A stretch of 64,000 bases of DNA, taken from the NCBI GenBank assembly GCA_002286715.1, contig NSJX01000004.1:322253-386252 (forward strand), given 5' to 3'. Position 1 is the first letter of the stretch; each line of letters starts with the position of its first letter. This document shows, piece after piece, positions 13,101 to 23,502 of the stretch. This DNA comes from Dentipellis sp. KUC8613 (taxonomy: Eukaryota; Basidiomycota; Agaricomycetes; Russulales; Hericiaceae). The translations under genes were made by a program, and so were the position numbers. The notes beneath the pieces are model-generated. The model saw only the letters and a list, made by a program, of their open reading frames with translations, searched no databases and had not been told where the DNA came from.

Positions 13101-13840
13101 GGGAGGCACGAGACGAGTCCGTCCGCGCGTGGGGTCTGGAGGAGGATGGAGGCCGTGGAGGCACTGTGACGGTAATGAATGTCTCAACGAGACGAGAGTG
13201 AATCACTTTCTCGAGTGTCTTTTGTGAATTGTCAGGAAAGAAACTAGACGATGAGGGACCTAGTGCTCCAGAATGGCTACCGGTTGATGCCATAGACGTC
13301 GTACGCCCACGAAGTGGCCTGACTGTCGGCCACGATCCTGAATTGGCTACAGGGAACCTCGACGTATCAGAACTTGGGCTTCTGGGTGCATCCGGCTCTT
13401 CCACGACTGCCGGACGCGAGATAGTTCGCCTACGGCCTCTGAGATCGTGTGCTGCAATAGATCGAGAATCGTCCGAATTCGCAGGCTCGTGCTTCGTACT
13501 CTTGACAGTCCCCACAGACGTAGTGGACACCCTGCGAGCCCTTTTCCGCGCCAGAGCAACGTCCAGGTCGTCAGATAAGTTCCCATAAGCCGTAAACTGG
13601 GACTGCTCAGACGGTTGTGAGAGTGCCGACGCGAGGGCGTCACGAGCGGGGAATGGTGTCAAGTTTCTGAACTGCACGCAGGTTACATGTCTGACGAAAC
13701 GCTGCTCAATAAAGAACGGCAATCAGGGCTCCCAAACGAGTACTTTACGAAGCGTAAGACTCAACTTGTAACCCAGGGTGTTCCATGTGCTCTGTATCCC
13801 ATCCATCCGTTTCAGCGTCTACCGCCTGTGTGTGCGCCAT
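10154..13840 (-). CDS. Vps38/UVRAG-like subunit of class III PI3-kinase complex II
   Basis: Subunit that directs the Vps34-Vps15-Vps30/Beclin complex to endosomes. An N-terminal C2-like start (HVTCVQFRNLTPFPARDAL) precedes a long Ser-rich segment with PPRPPSSSRPHART. Then come a coiled coil (LNARREALEQRRQM, 11,640-11,740) and the C-terminal Atg14/UVRAG fold (LGYAALVVQLLAVYLDKG, ISAMVGPRM, DMRHTLPNLKNLLLTLTDG). The first ATG is at 13838-13840; intron 13691-13748 joins YAS to HVTC. Near the 3' end the frame meets a TGA at 10820-10822. A 72-nt intron (10797-10868, donor GTGCGT, branch site CTGAC containing that TGA, acceptor CACAG) removes it in frame and adds a disordered tail of about 215 residues ending HAQVVR. 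Without this splice the protein ends at 10820. The family call is firm; the C-terminus is inferred. Confidence 0.88.
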
Positions 13841-14206
13841 TCGACCACGGACGCGGATGCTTATGGCAGAGTCCCGGCGAACAGTCTGTCAGTCGATGCT
13901 TTGGCGGGAGGCGGTGCCGATGAGATTGTCCTTGCGACAGCGGTTGAAATTGCACGCAACGAAAGGTCGAGCATGCAGCAAACGCGTGGGCGTTCTGTGT
14001 TGTGCGCGTGAAGGAGAGGAGAGAGTATGAAGAGCCCAAGCAGGCGGCGAGGATGGCAGACGCTTGGAGTCGCTGCACGCAACCGGGCCACTTTCGGCGT
14101 TTCCCTTGCAGGCCCCGGCCCGATTGGTCAAGCCTGATAATGCCGCGTCGCGTTCAATTGCCTTGCATCCCTCCACCACACCGTCCACCACTCTACACTC
14201 ATCAAC
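13841..14206. promoter_or_regulatory. Divergent promoter region with a CCAAT box
   Basis: Shared 366-bp region between the Vps38 gene and the gene at 14207. An ATTGG (CCAAT on the minus strand) lies at 14123-14127, about 80 bp before the plus-strand start. Nothing else is certain. Confidence 0.4.
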
Positions 14207-15968
14207 ATGCCACCAAGACCGCGCATGGTGCGCAAGAACGCGCCGAATGGCGTAGGGATAGAGAAACCAACCTCGATTCTGGCCTCGCTTGCTGCATCAA
14301 TGGGACCTTCAGCAAACTCGCAGTCGCAACCCCAGCCTCAGCCTCAGTCCCATCCTCCACCTCAGACACAAGGTGTATCTGCCCCACCAACTTCCAAGTC
14401 TCCTAGCAAGGAAGGCACTATGCTTCCTCCTCCTGACCCGAAGCCTCCGAAGGCTATACTGGAGCCTGAAATGGATATGCTGTCGGGGTGTCTACGGGTC
14501 CGTGCCTTGCATGCAACGTTCGTGTGCCATGGAAGCTGATCGACTCGCAGAATACCGCCGTGAAGATGGGACAGGTGTATGGCTTCTATGCAGATGTACG
14601 AAGACTGTATGTCGTAGCACTTCGATGCTCACGACATTACCTCACCTGCATATTCCAGAGGCATCCGCCAGTTTGCACCGCGCCCGCCACAATCTCTGAC
14701 CGCCTCGCTCGGACGCGAGGTCGAGAAGTACGATCAATTATGTGACGCCATGGAATCACACTTGGTCAGAGTACCAGCATCGTTCTGCCTGAGGCATGCA
14801 TTGACGAGCTACATCTCGTTTCGTCCAGCTATACGCGATCTCTGTCCTTCAACGTGACCTTGACCGCGAGAAGGCGCGTCTGCAAGCCGAAGCCGACGCC
14901 GCTGCTGCAGCGGCCAAGGAAGCGGAAGCGCAGGCCGAGTCTGTCCCTGTAATACCCAACTCAGTCCCGGCCCCAGCAGCAGAGCCACTAGCCATTGCGG
15001 GCCCCTCGAGCCCCACAAGCAAAGCGCCTATATCTGTCCCACATACACCAAAGGGCTCTCCGCCCATACCCTCATCCGTCCCCTCCGCTCGCCGCCAATC
15101 CACGATATCTCTTTCGTCTCTCAACCGTGCTCAATTCCCGCACAAGCTCGACCTCTCAGCGACTGCACTGCGCATTAACCCCGAAGAGATCTCGCAACTA
15201 GGGCCCGCGTCGCCTGTCACACTTGCCCCACGCTCAGGCCGCCTCGCCTCCGCGAATGATTACGCTCCAGACTTCATGGCAGCTCTCACGTCGGGCGACC
15301 TGGCAAATAGGCCTGTGGACATCGACCTTACGTCGCTGCCAGACTCGGAGCCCGCCAACGCAGGGAACATGCCTGTCGACGCGCTAGGAAGCTCGGCGGA
15401 CCGTCCCATCGAGCTAGACATGGACATCGACATGACGAGCGTGGGCGACCTGTTCGGCGATTCCGAGCAGATGAACAGCGCCGATCAGGACCTCTTTGGC
15501 CCGTCGACATCGGAAGTCGTCAATGTCAAGGAAGAGAAGGACGACAACGAGAAGCTGGGCATGGACATCCTCTCGGCGTTCTCGGCATCGAACCCAGACG
15601 CGGTTCATAATGATCTATTCGGCTCGTTGGACACGAACCAGGCTCAAGGGAGCGCCGACAATGACCTGTTCTCCCCTGCACCGGCGGCAGCTTCGTCCGG
15701 TGACCAACCAGCACTGTCTGCGGCGTCGCCGGGGACCATCTTGGCAGGCTTTGCTGCCTCCAATGCGGCTGCATCCTCATCCACCGATAATCCGTCGGCT
15801 GGCGGCGCAGACCCTCAGTTTGACATGAGCACACTTGATTTTTCCAACTACACTTCCTTGGACCCAGGCTTTTCTTTGGAAGGCTCCTCTGGCGCAGATC
15901 AAAATATCTTCGATATGGAGACGTTGTTCAATATGGGAGACAACAATCACACGCAAAGCGGGAGTTAG
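14207..15968 (+). CDS. Unknown acidic protein with repeated DLF motifs
   Basis: I do not recognise the family. Four exons fit well: 14207-14497, 14551-14606, 14659-14764 and 14829-15968, giving 530 residues. The N-terminus (MPPRPRMVRKNAPNG) leads to a Gln/Pro-rich stretch. A probable helical part follows (VKMGQVYGFYADVRRL, then YDQLCDAMESHLLYAISVLQ and REKARLQAEADAAAAAAKEA). The C-terminal 230 residues are acidic and disordered and repeat the motif as DLFGDSE, DLFGPST, DLFGSLD and DLFSPAP, ending with FDMETLFNM. Such acidic/hydrophobic repeats suggest a transcriptional activation or adaptor-binding tail, for example a Mediator-type protein, but this is inference. The first intron (donor GTCCGT, 53 nt) is the least certain joint. 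Confidence 0.75.
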
Positions 15969-16156
15969 AGAGGTTCGAGAGGTGTCGCATGGAGAGCTGA
16001 TAGATACATATAAAATACGTAGGAGTGCTCAGCTGTATGATTTATACGAGAACACAGACCAATCCATCATCCGATACAGTTATCCATCCGCCCAAAGCGT
16101 GCACTCGAGTACACGGAAGTAGAAGGCCTCCACTATACACACCTATCTGGCCCAAG

Positions 16157-17215
16157 TCATGTCGCCGCACCTGTGTATTTGTCCAGCCGTTTGCGCAGCG
16201 GGTGATCAGGCCGAATCCCACACATCCTCAGCATCCGCGCCATCTCCCTCGCAAGCTGCATCCTCTCTTCTGGATCTCCATCGGTCGACTCCAGCAGCTC
16301 CTTCACCGCTCTCGCTAGCCTGCCTTTCGGGCCTGACGGCCTATCCCCGTTCTGCACCGGCGCCGCCTTCATCTTCGCCTTCGCTTTGCCTTTCCCCTTG
16401 CCTTTCGCCTTCGGCACCGCCAACAGCGGCTCGAGCACCTCCGTCCTAAACCGCCTATGCGCCAACGACACGAGCGGCACGACCCGATCCACTGCACTCG
16501 CCGCCTCCGCACTCGCCTCGGCCTCCACAAGCGCCTCCGGGTCCAACCCCTCCTCCCAGCCCCACTTCCTCAGCTCCGCCGTCCTCCGCTCCCTCAACTT
16601 CGCCGCGACCTTCTCGCGCCCGTCGCTCTCCCCCAGCGAGCGCGCGACCGCATCGAGGATATCGTTCAGGCAGAGCCAGCCGCGGTCCTCGTCGACCGCG
16701 CGCTTCACGAACTGGCGGTTCACGTAGTTCAGCAGGCGGTGCACCGCCGCCGCGCCCGCCGCGTAGCGCGTGTACGTCGGGACGAGGTAGCGCACGAGCG
16801 TGTCCGCGTCCACGTCCTGCGGCGCGCCGAACAGCAGCTCGCGCGCCGCGCCCGCGAAGTACGCGTCCAGCCGCTCGTACACCTCCGCGCCGAGCTGCGG
16901 CTGGCGGCCCCCGCGCGGCTGCGGCTGCGCGAACGGCGCGGCCTGCATGAGGCTCGCGGGCGTGGTGGCCGCGGGCGCGGAGCCGGGCGGCGGGGGTGCG
17001 GGATGGTGCCGCGAGCTCGTGAAGTAGTTGTAGATGGCGGTGTGGATCCCCATGTGGTACGAGACGTCGATCGCGGGCGCCTTGGCGAGGTTGTTCGTGG
17101 GCGAGCGCAGGATGTGGTCCAGTGCGGGCTCGATGTAGCCCCAGAGCGCCGGCAGCGACGCGGAGGGGTTCGCGCTGCCCGTTGCGGGGTCGCACATCGG
17201 TGGGGGGCCGGTCAT
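16157..17215 (-). CDS. Cullin N-terminal-like protein lacking the cullin C-terminal domain
   Basis: Intronless, 352 residues. It resembles the first cullin repeat of cullin-1: LWGYIEPALDHIL, then YHMGIHTAIYNYFTSS (compare the cullin YxxLYTxVYNYCTS helix), VYERLDAYF, TLVRYLVPTYTRY, LLNYVNRQFVKR and, after an insert of about 55 residues, VPLVSLAHRRFRTEV. In cullin-1 this region binds Skp1/F-box adaptors. Cullin repeats 2-3, the RBX1-binding cullin homology domain and the neddylation lysine are absent; instead there is a lysine/glycine tract (KAKGKGKGKAKAK) and a short helical end. It therefore cannot recruit a RING protein in the usual way. The start is put at the ATG at 17213-17215 because a TATA-like TTTTAAAA lies between it and an in-frame upstream codon. 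Confidence 0.8.
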   Translation of the reverse strand: MTGPPPMCDPATGSANPSASLPALWGYIEPALDHILRSPTNNLAKAPAIDVSYHMGIHTAIYNYFTSSRHHPAPPPPGSAPAATTPASLMQAAPFAQPQPRGGRQPQLGAEVYERLDAYFAGAARELLFGAPQDVDADTLVRYLVPTYTRYAAGAAAVHRLLNYVNRQFVKRAVDEDRGWLCLNDILDAVARSLGESDGREKVAAKLRERRTAELRKWGWEEGLDPEALVEAEASAEAASAVDRVVPLVSLAHRRFRTEVLEPLLAVPKAKGKGKGKAKAKMKAAPVQNGDRPSGPKGRLARAVKELLESTDGDPEERMQLAREMARMLRMCGIRPDHPLRKRLDKYTGAAT

Positions 17216-17722
17216 ATTATGCGTCTGGTATGAGAGGAAGGGGGGAGGGGAGAGGGGGCTCCTTTTAAAAGCTGAAGGAGGCAGCGGCACTACAGGGAGG
17301 CCTTATAGGAAACTTGCTCCTTTGCTCGGTGGCAGGTTGAGCTCAGCTGCAATTCAAGGCGTCCGCTTACGTAAAAAAGCTAACAAGTTTTCACATTTGC
17401 TTCCGAGGCTGCGGCGGGCAGACCAATCATACTCCCCGAGTTGTCGAAAAAAACAACAGAGGCCACAGCACGTATCTACAGTAACGCAGGCGGGCAGCGA
17501 AAACACACAAAGCATATATGAGATAGATAAACAAAGCAAAAAGACACCACAACATCCGTATGTACGTTTATGACAGGTATAATACAGAAGATGCAAAGTG
17601 GGGATATGAACAAAATACAACTGGAGATAGATGAGCATAGGGTAGATCCAAAAGCGTATACGAATACGTAGAATTCCGAAAACATATGAAAGGGGTCAGA
17701 AAAGCAAAGAATTACGAAAGGC
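17216..17722. other. Cullin-like promoter and BTB-gene 3' side
   Basis: A 507-bp region between two minus-strand genes. A TATA-like TTTTAAAA at 17263-17270 is about 48 bp before the cullin-like ATG. The remainder is AT-richer than the genes and should contain that promoter. Confidence 0.4.
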
Positions 17723-20539
17723 TCAAATTAGACCAAGGACGACCGTCACCCGCAGACTGACCTCCTTCTCGGCCGGTATCGGGCTGACGGGCAGCCCGTC
17801 CTTCCCACCGACCTCAAGATACTCCTCCGTGCGCAGAGAGCTGCTCTTCCAGCCCCAGCTCTGGCTGACCGAGAACACGTCCGGGGCACTCGTGAATTTC
17901 GTGAGCGAGTTCCCGGTGGCGCTGGCGCACGAGATCGTGAAGTATGCTGATACCGCCGGGCGCGGGTCGCGGTACGGCTGGGCCGGCATGATGGGCGTTC
18001 CGGTCGCAGGTAGAGTCTGTCCCTGCGAAGGAGAGTGGCCAACTGAATGGCTTGAGGTTGGCGTCGTGGAGCGTTGCACGATCGGCAGACCGGATGATGA
18101 ATACTGGTTGGAGGGCGACGATGAAGGACGAGCACTCGACGGCGAAGACGGACTGCGTGCATGACGCGCCTCCTCCCGTTCCTTCTCCATCCGGTCCGCC
18201 CTATACATAAACGGCATAGACGGTGGCGGGATGGGATCAATGCTGGACTGGCGGTGCAGGTAGACGCCGAGCTGGATACCCTTCTTCCGAACCAGCTGCA
18301 CATAGACATTGAACAAGCTGCCTGCATACCAGATCGTGTGAGAATGCAGGCGTGACTTCTCCCGGAGCGCCTCGACGTCCCAGAACTCGACGGCGAAGCG
18401 GAACGGGGGATGCGGCAGCCAGCGTGTCTTCGTGGCCGCGTCTGAGGCGGCGCAGGCCGAAGCAAGGCGACGGTCCGTCTTGAGTCCGAAGAAGGTCTCT
18501 TCGGAATGGGACGTCCGCATCGCGCGTTTCGAGCCTATTGCGGAGGGGAGCTCGAAGAGCTCATCCATGGACGCGCCCTCTATGCCAGTGCTATCGCCGA
18601 TGCGAGAGGACGAGTCGGAGGGAACGGGCCAGTATGGTTTACTTTTCTCGGATTCCCCAGAGGGGGACGAAATTAAGTTGCTGAGTTCCGCAGACGACAC
18701 AGCAAGGCCGAGCTCCTTGTCTTTGGTAGATGGCGACGAGGGAGGCGACGTGGTGGAAGGGCGCCCAGTAAGCTGATGTTGCAAAAGCGAGTAGCTCCAG
18801 TGGGCGGATTGGATAACATGGAGTGGGGTATAGAGTTGCCCCGTAGTAGGCGAAATATCTTGTGAGATGTATACAAGATCTTCGAGAGTCTGAACAGCTT
18901 TGGTCAGTCTATGGTGAGGGCACTTGATACCGAAACAGCTCACCATATTTTGATAATAGATACCCTCGGTAAACATTGTCTTCCAAACTATTTCCTCTTC
19001 TTCCAAAACTCCCTCAGACCTTCGCAGTTCGACGATGGCCTTGGCCATGTCGTACCTCTCCCTCTCGCCTCTGACAAAAAGAGAGTCGGACGACATCAGG
19101 GCCCGCACCCATTTGGCGCTCAGTCCTCCCCGGCGCCAGATAACAGGGATTACCGACGGCATTGGGCCAAGAGCAGCAATTGGTGCGTGGTCCCAGCTCG
19201 AAGGCAGCGTAGAGCGCCGTGCATGCGAGTGACCAGCAAACGCCGACGACTCAGCAGGGCGCTTCGATCCCTTCGCTACTACCTGTTCGTAAGCAAGCAT
19301 GTCGATACCCCACCTCGCAAGCCAGCATGTCGCGACTTCGCCGATCTTGTCAGAGACGGCGCCGTAATGGAAGTGCATCTCGGGTGCATGATGGTGGTCC
19401 GAGGAGCAACCATCCTCCGAGCTAGAAATCTCCGCAGGATCCTCTTTCTTCACGACAAAATAATCATTATCGTGTGGCGAGCGGTCACGTTCCGCAGCAG
19501 GGTCGTTGCTGACAGATAGAGATTCCAGAGCCTGTGTCAGGGATGATGTATCCTTCGCCTGGGATCCAGACGGTCCAGCTGGACTTGGAGTGTGGAAACC
19601 AGTATGGGAGACGGAAGGCTCAATTGGCTCTGCAACGTGCTCGAGCCCCACGGCAGCCTCGAGGTCTTCTTCGCGCAGCGGTCCAATTCCTTTGCCGATG
19701 GCAAAGTCTAGGTAGGGTATCACGGAGTAGGGGCCGACAGAGCGCACGATAGACGAGAGCGCTTGGGATGCCAGAGAGGGTATGGAAAGATAAATAGCAG
19801 TCGCGAGGAGAGAAAGCAGGAAGCGTGGCGTGACAGGCTGCTGGCCTGCGGGGGTCTCATCGCGCAAGGCCGGCATCGAGAACTGAGACGTGAGGGGTTG
19901 AGTCGACGTCGGGAGGGTGGATGGTAGGATATGCGTAGCTGGGCCACCTCCATAGAGCCTCGCGATGCACAATCTGCATAATTTTAGCTTCACAAAATTC
20001 GACGACACCGTACATGATCGGGTCACTTACTCGAATGCTGCAACGCAATGTTAGGATGGTCGACACAAGTAAGAGAGGAACATACCGGCACGCGTGATAT
20101 TTGTGTCATCGAATACAATCTCTATCAGATGCGGGTGTCTACGGGAGGAGGAGGTCCTATCCGCGGATTCGACAAAGCCGCCGGTGAACAGAGAACGGAA
20201 GAAGCCCTGGATGTCCACGTGAGTGCGGCTGCTAGCCTCTGTAGAAGAACATACCGCTTGGATGAGAACAACACGATGCAGCTTGTATACGGCCTCCCAC
20301 GTTCCGCGGACTCGGAGCGCTACATCTGCGGTCTTGCGCTCGAGAAACGAAGAATAGAGATGGGCCTGGATGTCTGCAGACGATGGGCTGCTGGACAGCA
20401 TGTAGGAGGAAGAGGAATGGGAGGAGGAAAGACGAGGGACTCGCCTGGGCGAGGTATCGTCAGACTCGCCTTGGGAGATAGTGCTGGGCCCACGCATGCT
20501 TTTCTGTGTCACCGGCTCTGACGACGGGGACCTGATCAT
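17723..20539 (-). CDS. BTB/POZ domain protein, fungal germ-cell-less-like
   Basis: The BTB domain lies near the N-terminus (HLYSSFLERKTADVALRV, YKLHRVVLIQA, GFFRSLFTGGF, HPHLIEIVFDD). A helical region follows (CIARLYGGGPATHIL, TPRFLLSLLATAIYLSIPSL), then a long acidic disordered stretch, and a conserved C-terminal part with RFAVEFWDVEALREKSRLHS and IQLGVYLHRQSS. BTB proteins of this build usually serve as cullin-3 adaptors or nuclear-envelope factors; which one applies here is unknown. About six exons, the largest at 17,723-18,780 and 18,950-19,980. The start is set at the ATG 20537-20539 (MIRSPSSEPV), because the in-frame upstream codon at 20689 would run into the divergent TRS31 gene beginning at 20632. 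Confidence 0.85.
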
Positions 20540-20631
20540 AGACTCCCAATCCTTCGGCCTCTTGCTCCTGCTCTCGGCCCGCCTCCGTCCGGGTGCCCTG
20601 CCGAGAACCGCGCCAGCTTTCGCCCACGACC

Positions 20632-21510
20632 ATGGCCTACGCCCAACCTCATCCTCGCTTCTCTGTTCTCTCCTCGTCCTCTCTCGCATCCTCTGCAGAG
20701 CATCTGTCCCCCACTACCAGCTCTGCACGCTTCTCGCTGCCCTCTGCACCTTCCGTCACCACCGCCGCCGGCACTCCGAAACCGCTCTCGCGCCCAAACA
20801 TCTATGATCGGCCACTCAACAAGACGCGTACCGCGGAGGTTTCAGCCTCTGCTTTCGCCTTTTTGTTCTCGGAGGTAGTCCAGTACACCCAGAAACGCGT
20901 CAGCGGAATCAATGATCTCGAGCGTCGGTATGTCGGTCGAAAAACACAATACACACTTGTCTCATCCTCCCCAGTCTCAACACCCTAGGCTATCGCCTCG
21001 GCACACGAGTGCTGGAACTCATGGTATGGCGGACCGAGTCCACGTCCAAAGCACCGAAACGGGAGATCCGCTTCTTGCCTGCGCTGATGTCCATCCACAC
21101 AAACGTGTGGAGAGCGGTTTTTGGTAAACCCGCTGACGCCATCGAGAAGAGCGTCGAAAATGAGGACGAATGTATGTGTACCTACATCTGCCTTCAACGC
21201 GTGATTTGACGTCTTTCAGATATGATCATCGACAACGACCCAATCATAACGCGCAACATCTCGATACCGCGTGATATGAGCCAACTCAGCTGCTCGTCCT
21301 TTACTGCCGGTATCGTCGAGGCCGTCCTGGATGGCCTAGGTTTTGTAAGGCCGTTTATCAGCTTCTAGTCGTGCCAGGGCTGATTCGGCCCGCATCTAGC
21401 CCGCACGCGTCACGGCGCATAACACGCCGAACGAGCAATACCCCTCGCGGACGACGATTCTGATCAAGCTGGAGAAGAGTGTGCTGGAGCGCGAGGAGCT
21501 CTTCAAGTAG
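20632..21510 (+). CDS. TRS31: TRAPP complex subunit 5 (Trs31)
   Basis: Bet3-family subunit of the TRAPP tethering complexes, which activate Rab1/Ypt1 in ER-Golgi traffic. Four exons; the first two are 20632-20927 and from 20975. Family landmarks are RTAEVSASAFAFLFSEVVQY, LGYRLGTRVLELMVWR, VWRAVFGKPAD, LSCSSFTAGIVEAVL and, after the last intron, PARVTAH. The N-terminus carries a Ser-rich extension of about 60 residues not found in the short animal proteins. It starts 92 bp from the divergent BTB gene. Stop TAG at 21508-21510 follows EREELFK. Confidence 0.95.
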
Positions 21511-21863
21511 GTTGGTGTGGTCCCGGCTGTTTCACTGTATCTGTTCATGTGTGTACCGTACAATTACTATCCTACGATCTTGTTGTGAAGCCTTGTTCCA
21601 GTGTGTAGAGACGGTCGAGAACAGGACCGATCCACGGTCGATCCATAATTGAAGGCGGTATATCTTATCTGCCGGCATTAGTGTAGATAACGTCAGAGCC
21701 CATTTAGGACACGGGTTCGTGCGCTTCTACGCCGAAGGCTTGACTTGCTGTTGTATCCTATCTTTCTTCTTTGTAGCGCTCACCCTTTCTTGCAACTCCC
21801 CGTGTACTTATCATCATCGCAGGAATAGCACTTCGTTTGTATCTCCCTTCAATCCCCCCCGGC
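21511..21863. other. Spacer between TRS31 and the DHOD-like gene
   Basis: A 353-bp region between two plus-strand genes; it should hold the TRS31 3' UTR and the next promoter. Pyrimidine-rich before the ATG. No clear element. Confidence 0.4.
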
Positions 21864-23021
21864 ATGCACCCAATCCGACGTCTCGACATCTCCCCGCCCC
21901 TCATCAACAGCTCATGTGCCTGGGCATCTGAGCTTGACCAGCTCCAAGACCTCTTCGACTCTCCGCACACAGGGGCGGTCACCACCAGGACAGCAACACT
22001 CACCGGATACAATGAGACATCAGACAATACGGTATGCACGCGCCCCGCCTCTGTGAACACGTTCCCTGACGAAGGCCAACAGGTCGCATTCGCAAATGAC
22101 ACGATAACCACGCTCAACTCGTATGGCTACTCGCCACATCCCCTGTCATGCTACGTGGACTACGTCGAGACCATCCTCACCAACGCACCCCGCGGGTCCA
22201 CAAAACCCATCATCATCAGCATCACGTCCTCCTCGCCTTTCTCCCTCGCGACGATGTTGGACAACATCCAAGACCTACGACGAAAGCTGCAAGACACCTC
22301 GGGCGCGCTCTCGCGCATCGCAGTCGAGCTGAACACATCCTGCCCTAACATCAAAGGCTCCCCACCGCCCGCATACAACTTCCCCTGCCTCGCGCCCATC
22401 CTCGACGTCCTCGCACGCTATTTCTGGGACGACCCGACCCTCGTGCTCGGCCTCAAGCTCCCGCCTTACGTCTACTCGACGCAGTTCGACGACATCATCA
22501 AGGGCATCGCCGCATACTCCCGCCCGGATCCGGGCGACCGCGAGCGCGACCGGACACACGCACGACGCCTGAACCCGTTCGCGTTCTTCACGTCCACGAA
22601 CACGCTCGGGAGCGCCCTCATGTTCCCGGAGCAGACGTCCACGCCCGGCCTCGCGACCGCCGAGAGCAAGAACTCCGATCCCGTGTCCACGCCCCCGACG
22701 CCGTCCGACTACGCGCTGCCGACGGTCCTCGGTGCGCTCGCGGGCGAGGCGCTGCACCCGCTTGCGCTCGGGAACGTGTACACGCTGTCGCAGGCGCTGA
22801 AGGAGCACGAGGACCAGGCGATGCGCGCGATTGCGGTGATTGGCGTCGGCGGCGTCACGACGAAGGATGCACATCGGCGCATGCGCCGCGCGGGGGCGAA
22901 GGTGGTCGCGTGTGCGACGCTGTTGGGGCGGCAGGGCGTGAAGGCGTTCGAGGCGGTGTCTGTCGAGGATGACGATGAGGAGCGGACCCTGGTCGAGGAG
23001 AAGGGCGGCGGGAAGGAGTGA
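21864..23021 (+). CDS. Class 1A dihydroorotate dehydrogenase-like FMN enzyme (divergent)
   Basis: Intronless, 385 residues, TIM-barrel FMN oxidoreductase family. The class 1A catalytic loop is intact (VELNTSCPNIKG, with the active-site Cys), as are the lysine of LKLPPYV, the asparagine of TSTNTLGSAL and the phosphate loops VIGVGGVTTKDA and ATLLGRQGVKAFE. However, the lysine that in class 1A enzymes contacts flavin and orotate is Arg here (VTTRTATL), and the substrate loop NSMGLPN reads NSYGYSPHP. An Asp/Arg-rich insert (RPDPGDRERDRTHARR) is also present. It may be a working variant or a paralogue with another substrate; a mitochondrial class 2 enzyme probably serves pyrimidine synthesis elsewhere in the genome. 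Start: the ATG at 21864 (MHPIRRLDIS). Confidence 0.85.
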   Translation: MHPIRRLDISPPLINSSCAWASELDQLQDLFDSPHTGAVTTRTATLTGYNETSDNTVCTRPASVNTFPDEGQQVAFANDTITTLNSYGYSPHPLSCYVDYVETILTNAPRGSTKPIIISITSSSPFSLATMLDNIQDLRRKLQDTSGALSRIAVELNTSCPNIKGSPPPAYNFPCLAPILDVLARYFWDDPTLVLGLKLPPYVYSTQFDDIIKGIAAYSRPDPGDRERDRTHARRLNPFAFFTSTNTLGSALMFPEQTSTPGLATAESKNSDPVSTPPTPSDYALPTVLGALAGEALHPLALGNVYTLSQALKEHEDQAMRAIAVIGVGGVTTKDAHRRMRRAGAKVVACATLLGRQGVKAFEAVSVEDDDEERTLVEEKGGGKE

Positions 23022-23502
23022 GGGCTGGGATTCGGGATTTGGGTGCTGCGGTTGTGGTTGTATGTGCTAGATGGATCTATGGGACATCTATGTCGTATCT
23101 TTTTGGAATGGGGCTCTTGTACTTCTGGGCATGTATGGGTAGATATATACATCGCTTGGGTCTATAGCTATACACAGGATAAACGGAGGGTGTCTGGTAT
23201 CGGCTTCAATAGCCTAGACGCTATGGGCAGTTCTACTTATACATGGTTATATGGTCGCCGACGGGCCGGGGCCGTCGACGACGCGGGGTGTTGGTGGAGA
23301 TACAGAACGAGAACCGGAAAATAATATGGGGCAGGCAAAGGTATGTGTAAAGAGTCAACGCAAAAACTGGGAACAAGTAGGATAGTGATTGTTGGGTTAG
23401 TAAAGAGTTTCGCCACCGGCAATAGATGAAGAAATAAACAGGTGAGTGGGCAATGGATCAGAATAGTCCTAAAGACACGGGGCGAGAAGAAGAAACAGAA
23501 AA
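23022..23502. other. Convergent 3' region
   Basis: A 481-bp region between the convergent DHOD-like and HMG-box genes. AT-richer, with tandem TATA-type strings on the plus strand near 23140-23260. It should carry both 3' UTRs; no gene seen. Confidence 0.45.

Noticed and set aside
14498..14550. Frameshift in the gene at 14207
   Set aside because: A 53-nt intron with GTCCGT donor and CTGAT branch sequence restores the frame, so no lesion is needed.
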